From assembly GCF_033568475.1 (NCBI RefSeq), contig NC_133123.1, positions 19,950,622 to 20,014,621 on the forward strand: DNA of 64,000 nucleotides, in the 5' to 3' direction. The translations under genes and the position numbers were made by a program. The DNA comes from Henckelia pumila. Its lineage: Eukaryota; Streptophyta; Magnoliopsida; Lamiales; Gesneriaceae. Position 1 is the first letter of the stretch. Each line of letters starts with the position of its first letter. Shown here one piece after another: positions 46,985 through 58,000 of this stretch. Below the pieces are notes generated by a model. The model made no database searches. It saw only the letters and a program-made list of their open reading frames with translations, and was not told where the DNA came from.

Positions 46985-47960
46985 GCCAGCCCAGTTCATT
47001 ACATCTTCCCAAGACTATTCTAACAACGGAAACTAAAAGTTGTATCTCTGACGAAGTCAGACGATAAGTCATCGCATCTCTTGGTACAAACCTAGCACCA
47101 AGAATAATATAAAGAAGACTCAAATAAAATCTGAATATCCCCTTGGTAGTTATACTCATTGCTATGGTTGTGCATACATCGAGACTGAAGTAAGTCTTCC
47201 CTATAACACCAAACTGGAACAGAAAAATCCTTCCAGAGTACACGAACATAAGGTCGCACTTACTATACCATCTCAAAACCCGATATTCATCAGCACCCTG
47301 TCATAACTCATCTTTGAGTTTCTAATGAAATCTATCATTACAGAGCAACACTCCTATCCGGATCAAAATCCCATTATTGGTCTAGGAAAACCCCTATAAT
47401 TAATTCATCTGAAAAGAAGCACAAATAAAATCCCGAGTCTACAAACATCTGACAAATCAACCCAGTGAAAACCAATTTACAATTGGAATTAAATCCTGAA
47501 ATCCCAAATCGAAGGCCAAAACCTATCTGCTCAGAACGTTCACTTGTTAATGAAAATCCCTTTCAAGACTGTTCTGATAACAGAAAATCCTTAATCTATA
47601 TCTCTGACGAAGTCAGACGATAATTACTTACCTTGGATACTAAATCTCAGTATCAATTAAATCTTCACAAGCAAATTCAAATATTGAATATCTATACCCC
47701 TACCGTGACTGTTGCAACACATCAGACGGAGATGGTCTCCCCCTGAATAACCATTTGAAGCTAGAAAATCTCCCAAACACCCTCTGATGCACGAAAGGAT
47801 CCCAGAGAAATATAAGCATGGGGTCGCACTTTCTCTCCATCTAGACACATATCTACACAGTCCATAGCACTTGGTATAATTCAACATTGTGCCCCTGATG
47901 AAAACACATCATCCTTGGCAAAACCTACGTCTCGATAGAATATTCTAGGAAGTACTTCTA
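46985..47960. repeat. diverged duplication, 556-bp period
   Basis: CTCTGACGAAGTCAGACGATAA occurs at 47046 and 47602. Each is followed by a similar order of words: TCAAATAAAATCTGAATATC against TCAAATATTGAATATC, then GGTCGCACTT and CTAGGAA. The copies differ at many positions and by indels. Confidence 0.7.
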
Positions 47961-48752
47961 GAACTATTCAACTGAAAACATGCATAATTCAATCCTAATT
48001 ATTCACATGTTTAAACAAAAGTCTGATCTTTTATTTAAAATAATCAAGATAATCCCAAAGATTACAATTACAATACTTGAACCACTAACTCAGGTTCTAT
48101 ACAATCTTTAATACAATCGCATGTAATAAACAACTACATTCAATTAAATCAGAAAATGTACAATGAAATGATAACTGATACATCAAAATGTCTAGAATCA
48201 TTAATACATCTGATTCAAATACTTACATCTGAAATACTGATTACAACAAAACTTTAAAAACCCAAATACAACGGAGATTTTCAATCTGACTAAATGCGGA
48301 AATCTTTCATTCTGTCTACTGATCTTGAACGTGAAGTTTTCCGAAAGCATAAGCATGTCAGCAGACCTCTTCCTCGGAAGATCTAAAAAATTTCACGAAT
48401 TTACCTGATCCTTTCAATATTGTTGGGTTCCTTATCTGGTAGATGAGACAAGGTCTTTCTGAAAATCTCTCCAACTACTAGTGGAGAATCTTCCGGGGTG
48501 GCTTCCTTGGTCGAAGCTGAATGGATGACTACATGTCACACATTCCATTCAACCCTGAGAAGCACCTGGCGTTGAATACTGGATCTTCTCTTCCATCTCC
48601 ATCCTGCTGGGATCCACATAATACGAACCTCTGCTACCAATCATAGCAATGACGATCTTGGAAAATCCTAGGTACCTTGCTAATCCAATTCCTGATAATC
48701 CTACAAAGGATAATCCAAAATCAGTACTATGTCTCAAAGAATCTTATTGCAT

Positions 48753-48764
48753 GCTCTGATACCA
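48753..48764 (-). other. primer-binding site, tRNA-iMet type
   Basis: The minus strand reads TGGTATCAGAGC, an exact 12-base complement of the 3' end of plant initiator tRNA-Met, four bases after the LTR end CACTACA at 48769. Confidence 0.85.
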
Positions 48765-48768
48765 TAAA

Positions 48769-50254
48769 TGTAGTGATCTGCACCGTGATCACCTACTAAT
48801 CAGAATCTTAAGCATGAAATTAAACAATAAATAAACTTAATCAAAGTAAAATGCGGAACTTAAATAAACTAATACCAGAAATGTATAACCTAGTGGTCAA
48901 CCCTACAATCGTGCCTTGGTAACCACCTAACCTCTCAATCCTCAGGAAAACTACCTGCAACTGTCCCATCGAATGGGGTTTTCAGACAATAGAAAATAAT
49001 CGGACGTGAGCATAAAACACTCAGTACGAGAGTATGAGTATACAATATTATATGTGCATGTATGCAAGTTTACTGGTTACCAAGACTCTCAGGTCAAGAA
49101 ACAAGCTCATAGACCGGGCCAAGGGTATATAGCATGCTGCGCCATCGCATCAGGAGGTGGCTCATATATCCAGTGGATAATGGTGACCTGATACTGGTAC
49201 AAGTGTCCAACCATAACGGTGACCTAACACAAGACTTACGTATCCAACCATCCACAACTCGTAGGGTGAGCGCCCTCCTACAGGATATCTCAAGGATATG
49301 GGATCAATATGCTCATGTATGCAACATACAGTCATGACATGCTCGTATAGATAAAGACATATAAACATGCAATCACATAATACATGCAAACACATACTAT
49401 ATGCATACTCAATCTGGATATCTCGAATAGTACTTCCGTACCTTACTAAGGCAGATCCTAGAAGCTCCCATCTAGGTCCAAGCCTATCATGCAGCACTAT
49501 AATACATAAATACCATGTATTATCTAACATGTCAAACATCACCTAACATGCTCTAACAGCCTTAATTACACTATAACATACTCCATATTTCCTATAAGGA
49601 GCTAGAACCATACTTTCGTCCGTCGTCAGTCCGCTGATGTCGCATACCCCAGAGCTTGGGCACAGCCTTGCCACGACTCCTGGACACCTCGCCAGAGCTC
49701 CGCCGCCTGGCCACTACTACAGACACTGTCCGTTATATAAAAACTACTAACTACTCCAACCCTTAAAATAAGAGTACCCAAAAGCTCTTAAAATCGAGCT
49801 AACAATGGCCCAAGGATAGGATACATTTTGCATTTCAAAATGAGGCCTCGGACCCCTATTTATAGGCTTCGATCGGACGCTCCGATCCATTCATGAGTGC
49901 AACGTTTCGATTGGATAAGATCGGACGCTCCGATCCTACTTCAGAGGCTCCGATCCCTTGCATGCAGCTACGTGTTCAAGCCTTATGGCCACGTGCATGA
50001 CATTGAGTTCGGATGGTCCGATCTACATTCGGACGCTCCGATCTGCCCCGTAGCTTCCGAACTCCATCGGTGGCTCCGATCTGGTTCGGATCCTCTGAAC
50101 CCAGTTCGGATCCTTCGAACTGCCCGAGCCCAATTAAGCTCATTTAACATTTTTCGGGTATTCTGGACCCAATTACAAAAATCCCTTAATCATGTTCTAT
50201 TGAATCTAAACATGATTATCAACTTAATCTTGTAAAATGGAATCGGCTACTATA
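48769..50254 (-). repeat. gypsy-type LTR (copy C)
   Basis: Minus-strand LTR starting near 50254 (TATAGTAGCCG) and ending CTACA at 48769 beside the primer site. GATCGGAGCGTCCGATC-type palindromes at 49868-50115 precede CTATAAATAGGGG at about 49866-49854. GCGGACTGACGACGGACG and AAGGTACGGAAGTACT match copies A and B. Orientation is opposite to copy B. Confidence 0.8.
49866..50118. repeat. array of GATCGGA-TCCGATC palindromes
   Basis: Clear units include GATCGGACGCTCCGATC at 49871 and 49919, CGGATGGTCCGATC at 50012 and CGGACGCTCCGATC at 50031. Further decayed units (TTCGGATCC...GAAC) continue to 50118. They stand immediately upstream of the TATA box of LTR copy C, in the position of the similar arrays in copies A and B. 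Confidence 0.85.
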
Positions 50255-50526
50255 TGAGTGCTCCGACAATTGAATAGGTAAACAAAAATACCATCGCATA
50301 TTGCCATTTCGTCTATTTTAATGCTCAAATGAACGAATTTTGAAATTTTGATATTTTAAATTTTCATATTTTTCTCAACTAAACATTGTAGATAAGATAA
50401 ATTGATAAAAAAAATTAAATTTATTTTTATATTATTTTATAAATGATAAAAAATAAATTTAAATATTATTAAAAAAATAATATTTATATATAACATATAA
50501 TATTAAATATATTGTATGATTTTATA

Positions 50527-50556
50527 CACACGCTTTTGCGTGTGCGATTATGCTAG
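50527..50556 (+). mobile_element. Helitron 3' terminus
   Basis: CACACGC, loop TTTT, GCGTGTG forms a perfect 7-bp stem (50527-50544). It is followed after 8 bases by CTAG (50553-50556) and then T. A short GC-rich hairpin about 10 bases before a CTRR end, with T on the outside, is the defining Helitron 3' structure. The element extends to the left; its TC 5' end was not located. Confidence 0.7.
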
Positions 50557-51845
50557 TAATAATAATGATTAAATGGCTGAAAATGATGATAAAACTTTTT
50601 ACAAGGCCTTTTTGGATATTACAGGTATCTATCTATCCATCTTCGTACGTCAAAACATTTATATCGCATCAGTTCCCTCTTAGGTTTCTGTTCGCAGTGA
50701 TCTTCTGTTTCTGTTGTCGGATCAAAGAAGGTGATGCAGAACAGTGGATACTTGAATAATTATTCGTTAATCCTGCATTTCAGTTACATGATTGAATTTC
50801 CCGTCGAATAATTTGGATTATATCCTGATCCTTGACAAGACCTTTACAGAATTGTTGAAAACTCAGATACCCTCTTCGCGTAACTCGGTGTTTTTCTTGG
50901 TTTTTTTCATTTATTCTGCTGATTTATGGGATCAAAGTTGTTTCTTGAACTTACGTGGATTGAGGTCATATGGGTATTGCATATGTGAGTTAAAGATTGT
51001 ATCTTTGTGAAAACTGTAGCGAACAATGGTTTTTCTTTGTGTTGGATTTTTTTAAAAAAATATTGAATCGTTTCGGAGATTGTTCCGAGAGTTGATTGCG
51101 TATTTGAAATTTATTGGTCATAGACTTTTCAGAAGTCGAAGTGGTAGGATTTATGATGTTTGGTGTGATTCAACCTTGCGAAGCTTCCATTGGTTTTCTG
51201 TTAAAATATTTATAAAACTGTTGGGTTATTAATTTTTCGAATGCTCAATGCTTCTGAGAAGTTCGTTTTCTCTTCGATTATGATAATTCTTGTATTAGTA
51301 GAATCGTAGCTTAATAAGAAAATGGTTTGCCAGTGATCAAATGCTCTTTATTTTATTAATCTTACTCTTGAGGAACTGTGTGTTTTCCTTTTCATATGTT
51401 CAAATTTTTTCGATGCTAAAATATTTTGTCTCGGAGAAGACTTGAACCCCTCTCTTTCTTTAGCACGAGATCTTGAGTTTCTCTTTCTATCATCTGGCTA
51501 CGAAGCATGTCGAAACTTGAAAGTGAATCCTATTCTGCCAGATATGAAAAATGAGAAAGATGTACCATATCCATTGATTGATCTTGTATGCCCGACTTGG
51601 TGATCTTATTGTTTGTTGTTTTCGCTTGTTCTTTTAGGGTTCTGCCCTTTCTTTGGGGTTTTAATAACATTAATGGCGATTTAGTTCTCTTTTAGTTTTT
51701 AATTGTGCTTTCTTACATTTTTCTTGCATGAATATGTATATTGCAACTCCGATTCCAACTCTGACTGTGAATTGATTTCGAATCAATCCTCTTTGGGAGG
51801 CCTTGTGTAATTTTTCAGCAATTTTGTGTCTTTTAATGCCAACAG

Positions 51846-52087
51846 GCTACTTATCGAGGGAGTAATCAACCACCACATAACTCATTGCCTGTAAACCTTT
51901 TCATTTATCTCGAGAGCTGCTTATTATTTCTATGTTCAATGTATTGTTTCTTTAACTTGATTACTCATATTCTATTTACTCCAACAGTCGAACTCTTTGA
52001 CGACCTCTAGCGTGCGACGATTATTGGGCAGAAGTCAATTGCTCAGTTGCCACAGAACTTCTACCTAAGCAAGTTTAAGAATTTAAT
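51846..52087 (+). pseudogene. decayed transit-peptide exons of the aminopeptidase
   Basis: Exon-like 51846-51890 (between AG and GT) encodes ATYRGSNQPPHNSLP. Next, 51988-52087 opens SNSLTTSSVRRLL. In another frame it then gives CSVATELLPKQV, a TAA stop at 52076-52078 and EFNM, the M being the start at 52088. Related plant enzymes have an organelle-targeting extension ending like CSVATE..LPKQVEE..M ahead of the same Met (from memory). The frameshift and stop mean the long form cannot be made as read. The first exon was not found; it should lie between 50557 and 51845. Confidence 0.5.
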
Positions 52088-55000
52088 ATGACTACACCAA
52101 AAGAGATCTTTTTGAAGGATTATAAGCAACCTGATTACTTTTTTGACACTGTAAGCCCATTTGCATCTTGATTCTCGTTCATTTACTTTATTGGTAAAAA
52201 AAAATCCCCTTTGTTTGCCCATAGCTAATCTGAGCAAAAATATACGTGATTGCGTTTTAGGTGGACCTGAATTTTACTTTGGGTGAGGAAAAAACAATCG
52301 TTTCTTCAAAAATAGATGTATATCCCAGAGTCGAAGGTAATTACTGAATTTTATTTTTGAGCTTTTGGTTCTCATTGGAGTTGCATTCATCATCTGTTTA
52401 TCTGATGGAAATTCGGACACGAAATTGACTGGATTTGCTGCAATTCTGAAATATGGTGGTTGTTTGTAGTATTTATTAGTTTTAATGCAAAATTTTGATT
52501 GTTCTTATTGAACTTTTCCTGTCTTATATCATATCTAGTGTAGGACAATAGTTCAAATATCTTATCCAATGTTGCACGAATACTAGTTCAAATTGGGTCT
52601 AGTTATACTTGTTTAAGCAGTTTAATGTGCCATAAACAGAAGAGTGAGCTTTGATAAATTAAAATTCACAGGATGAATCCTTATGGCCTCCTATTTCCTT
52701 CTATAAAAATATTAACTTGCAACTTGTGGTTCATGTTCGGTTGCTCTGAGTAAAAAAGCCAAAAGGTGTATTCTCACTATTGCAATTCCATTTGTGGTGC
52801 TTATACAAAACCTCATATTTACTTGTCCGTTAAATTCTATTTTACAATTTTTCTATCACAGAGCCCGAGTTATGCTTTGGTCAATTCAAAACGTTTAAAA
52901 AAATCTGTGAGATAATTTCAGCATCTAATGACCTTTCTAACAGGTTGTTCTTCACCGCTAGTCTTGGATGGGGTTGATCTGAAACTGATTTCATTGAAGG
53001 TCAATGGAAAGGAGCTGAAGGTAAGTGGCATACGGATTTCTTTCTTAAACCTTGCTCAAGATAGCATACAAAAAATGATTATCTTAAGCTACCTGTGATC
53101 TTAGGCCTTGGCATGATTAAATGAAGAATATTGTTTACTTGACACTTATTGCCTAAAAAAGTAAGGATGATTTGCTCCAGGAGGATGATTTCCATCAGGA
53201 CTCACGCCATCTGACTGTTTGCTCTCCTCCAAGTGGTAAATTTACGATGGAAACTGTCACTGAAATCTATCCTCAGAAGAACACATCCTTGGAGGTTCTG
53301 CCTGGATTTTACACTTTCAATCTTCATACATTATATGTACTAATTTGTACTTGTTATATATATCTTTTCCTTGATTTCTCAGTTTCTTCATATTGTCATG
53401 TCTTAACGCAGGGTCTCTACAAGTCATCTGGGAATTTCTGCACACAGTGTGAAGCAGAGGGATTTCGGAAAATTACGTTCTTTCAGGTATTGCTTTTAAA
53501 TGATGTTGATACTTTTGCTTTGATATGGTTTCTTCATAGCTTTTGATACTTTTATGCAACATTAGGACCGCCCGGATATCATAGCAAAATTCTCTTGTCG
53601 TATTGAAGCTGATAAGTTATTGTATCCTGTATTGTTATCTAACGGAAATCTCATAGAGCAAGGAGAGATTGAGGTGAGATGCTTTGTTTCTAATTGATCG
53701 TGAATTTGAACTTTAGATAGATGCAAATTGATTAGCGTTTTCTGTTGTATTACTTCAGGGGGGCAAGCATTATGCAATTTGGGAGGATCCTTTCAAGAAG
53801 CCATCCTATCTTTTTGCATTGGTTGCTGGACAATTAGAGAGCAGAGATGATTCTTTTATTACATGTTCTGGCCGGAAGGTCATACTTAAAATCTGGGCCC
53901 CTTCCCAAGATCTGCCGAAAACGGCACATGCCATGTACTCTTTGAAAGCAGCAATGAAATGGGATGAAGATGTAAGATCTCTATGCATTATATGAAGTGT
54001 TCTGAAGATTTTTGAATCTGGTAGTAATGACCTATACCATCTCTCTCTTTCTCTCGTTCTTGCCTACTTAGGTGTTTGGGCTTGAGTATGATCTGGATCT
54101 CTTTAACATCGTGGCTGTTCCAGATTTTAATATGTTAGTTTACCCCTTTTGTGGACTCATTGACTCGTAGTCAGTATTTACATAGATATTATGTTACATT
54201 ACTGAGGTGTTTATGTCTATTCTTTTTGACAGGGGAGCCATGGAGAACAAGAGTTTGAATGTATGTTGAAAGCTATTACATCATCATATAATCTTAATAC
54301 TGGTGATATTTCTCCTTAATTTTGTCTTTTTAATTTGACAGATTTTTAACTCCAAACTTGTCCTGGCATCTCCTGAAACTGCAACAGATGCAGATTATGC
54401 TGCAATTTTGGGTGTGATTGGGCATGAGGTGTGCCATTTTCATATAAGTTTGCGTCTCATTTTTCTTTATTTTGTAATCTTTACCGCAACTGGGATCTTT
54501 TTTAACTAGCCCTTCAATTTCTGTGTTTCCAGTATTTCCACAATTGGACAGGCAACAGGTTGGTTTGTATTTTTGTACTCAGAAATATTATATTACTTGT
54601 CTTGTAAATTATGCTAATTGATTGTGACTTTTGATTGCCAACTATATTACTTTCCCGTGTTTTAGATATTACTAACTTCTACGTTTGGGATCAGCAAGTT
54701 CTATCATATATATATATATATATATAACGGATTATGTGATTCTATTTGTAAGTTAGAGAATAGCGAGTATGCATCTTGAATTATTGCAATGTTGAAACAT
54801 AGTTTCACTTCTAAGAATATGCCAGAGTGACATGTCGGGATTGGTTCCAGCTTAGCTTAAAGGAAGGTCTCACTGTTTTCCGTGATCAGGTTGAGATACA
54901 ATTTTTGTTGGAGTGGGCACCAAATATTTTGTCATGTGTTTAGCAAGAACGTGTTAAACACAATGTCTATTTTTCAGGAATTTTCATCTGACTTGGGAAG

Positions 55001-58000
55001 CCGTCCAGTAAAACGGATAGCTGATGTTTCAAAGCTGCGAACTTATCAATTTCCTCAGGTTTTGCAAAGTTTTCTGGTTGCATTACTCCATTCATCAAGT
55101 TGTTTTATGTGTATGCACATTAAGTTTCAGTAAGTTTGGTTACAGTTGGTTACCACTACCCTTTATCTTAATCTTACAGGATGCTGGTCCCATGGCGCAT
55201 CCTGTGCGACCTCATTCTTACATAAAGGTTTCAAACGCTCCCATTCTTCAAAATCTCCTATTGTGTGTGTGTCTTTTTTTTCCATTAAAGTTTTGTAGGA
55301 ACTGATAGTTTGGAAATTATTCTGACATCATATCTCTTTACCCCGTAACAGATGGATAACTTCTACACAGGCAAGTCTCTTCTTTCTGTCTTTTGATGGG
55401 GACAATATTTCCATCCATTCGATGATTTTCAAATTATAACCTGCCCTTTTTGGTGTCTGACATTGGTGATCGTTTGGATTTTTTTGCTGGCCCTTTTACT
55501 GATGCTCTGGATGTTATGGTCGGCCTTGCCCCATGGCTTGCAGTAACTGTATGTCTTAGCCTTCCATCATTCTCTCGTTTTTATGTTGCAGTTTCATCTC
55601 ATGCATTTTGACAAATAACTAACTCCTTTTTATATTGTTCATCTCTTTCATTTCCCAACAGGTGTATGAAAAGGTTGGTCCATTCTCTATTTTCTTGTTT
55701 GGTTTGGGACCTTTAATTAGTTAATTCGTCATTTTTATTTTTGTTGGTGAGTATATTAGTCTCTAGAAATAGTAGAATCATGTTCTTGTAATCATTGTTT
55801 CAATAATTTATTTTCTTTTGTCAGGGAGCTGAAGTTGTGAGGATGTACAAGACGCTGTTGAGCAGTTCAGGATTTCGAAAGGTAAAGACGAATATTTTGC
55901 TTGAACCTTTCACCTTTTTTTAATATTCTCTTCCTCTAGAGTTATATTACACCACATTAATTATATTACTGCATTTGTGGAGCTCCTTTAAGGGTATGGA
56001 TCTGTATTTCAAGAGGCATGATGGGCAAGCTGTGACATGCGAAGATTTCTTCGCTGCCATGAGGGATGCAAATGGTGCTGATATGTCCAATTTCTTGTTG
56101 TGGTATGTTTTAAAGTGGTTTTATCTCTTTATAATCACTTGTGATTGTTTCGGAGAAGCTTTATTTTAAGGGAAATTGCAGGTATTCCCAGGCTGGGACA
56201 CCCCGTCTGAAAGTTAACTCTGCTTATAATGCTCAAGATCGTACTTTTTCTCTCAAATTTAGGTAAGATCGTGTTTAATCATTTTTACATAATTAGTATT
56301 TTGGTAGTGCTTTTATGAATCTATAACAATATTTTAAGTAAAGGACAATTTGAGTTATCCAGAGAGACCACACAAATTAACAGACGTAATAATCTTTTTT
56401 TGGATATAAAACAGTGTTTCTCAAATCTTCAATTATTCGGGTCGATTGAGATCCATTCTTCAAATTAGATGTTTCGATCCAAACAACCTCAATTTTTATG
56501 CACGAAGTTAGGGGTGGAAGTATCCTATGTTGGGGTGATTTTATTGGTTTTTTGACCCGAGGAGATATTTGCAGACTTATACTACATCATAACTTATCAT
56601 TTTGAAACTACAATCGTGCACCTGTGTCTTGTGTGCTTTGTTCGCTATTGATGTAGTATGATCTGGGATGCAGCCAAGAGGTGCCCCCGACCCCAGGACA
56701 GCCGCTCAAAGAACCCATGTTTATTCCTGTCGCGTTGGGGCTTCTTGACTCTAATGGCAAGGATATGCCTCTATCCTCCGTGTACCACGATGGGAAATTG
56801 GAAAATGTTATCAGCAACGGTCAGCCAGTGAACACTATAGTTCTCAGGGTGACAAAGGTTAATTCTGAATTATTTGAGCGTAAATGTGTCTTCTCTTTCT
56901 GCAAAATGGTTGCAATGATCGCCACCCAGTTGACGAGCTATGGATTACAAGATATTCTAGTTTTGACTATATACTTATCAGATATTCAAATGTACAATTT
57001 ATAATATAATTAAAGATTGCAATTATTAATATACTATTTTTTGTATAAGTCGTAACTGTAAAATAAATGAAAATTTCTTGCAAATTTGGCTTGAGCCGCT
57101 CGACCTCGTTGTCTCCATGTTTAATGATATGCTCTAATATTTTGTTTATGTGCAGCAAGTTTTGTTTAATCTTATTGTTGTTAATTGTGTGCAGGAAGAA
57201 GAAGAATTCGTGTTCCGCGACATCCTAGAGCGCCCAGTACCATCTATTCTTCGGGGTTATAGTGCTCCTGTTCGGATGGATTCCGATCTCACTGATGCTG
57301 ATTTGTCCTTTCTGCTTGCTAATGATTCTGATGAGTTCAATCGGTATGTGATTTTAGACGTAAAATCCGTTTACTTACCAAGAAATAAAAGAATCCAAAA
57401 CGTTGTTTCTGCTCTTTCAGTTGGGAGGCTGGGCAGTTGCTAGCCAGAAAATTGATGCTTAGCCTAGTGTCAGACTTTCAGCTAAACAAGCCATTGGTTC
57501 TCAGTCCGCGGTTTTTACATGGAATCAAAAGCATACTTGGCGACTCAAGCATGGATAAGGTGAGAAAATGTTTTGGACTCTATGGTGAAAAATGCTAAAA
57601 AATTTATTTCCATCATCTATGGAGCAAAAAGCAATACAAATATATTTCTGCTAATTGTTCTTTGTCTCATTTTCCTACTCAGCTACAATCAACAATATTT
57701 AAAAGCTGTCTCGGTTGATTGATTTTGTCCCTTTTGGCTCTCGTTACAACAAAATCTTGGATCCAAACATAACTACTTTTCTTTTTCAAGAAATAGGTTT
57801 GCTGACTTTTTTAAATGTCCCGAGTTGTTTAGGAATTCATCGCGAAGGCTATAACTCTGCCTGGTGAAGGGGAAATCATGGACATGATGGAAGTTGCGGA
57901 CCCTGATGCCATTCATGCGGTTAGAACTTTCATAAGAAAGCAGATCGCTTCTGAATTGAAAGAAGAGTTACTTAATGTGGTATGGGGCTCTTCTAGTTTC

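Larger units (their letters stand above)
46881..48768 (-). mobile_element. non-coding interior of an LTR element
   Basis: It lies between copy B (+) and copy C (-). The primer site GGTATCAGAGC-type (48753-48764, minus strand) follows the end of LTR copy C, so the interior reads leftward from 48768. No gag or pol motifs are seen; the 62-residue ORF near 48737 has no recognised domain. It includes a diverged tandem duplication with a 556-bp period. It is probably a non-autonomous or decayed derivative of the gypsy family that supplied copies A-C. Confidence 0.6.

Noticed and set aside
47657..47887. 76-codon minus-strand ORF in the LTR interior
   Set aside because: Lies in the diverged duplication, is not kept in the other copy, and has no domain.
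55352..55673. Aminopeptidase broken between MDNFYT and VYEK
   Set aside because: At first the frame seemed lost here, but the 5-nt exon at 55544-55548 with a GC donor restores it fully.
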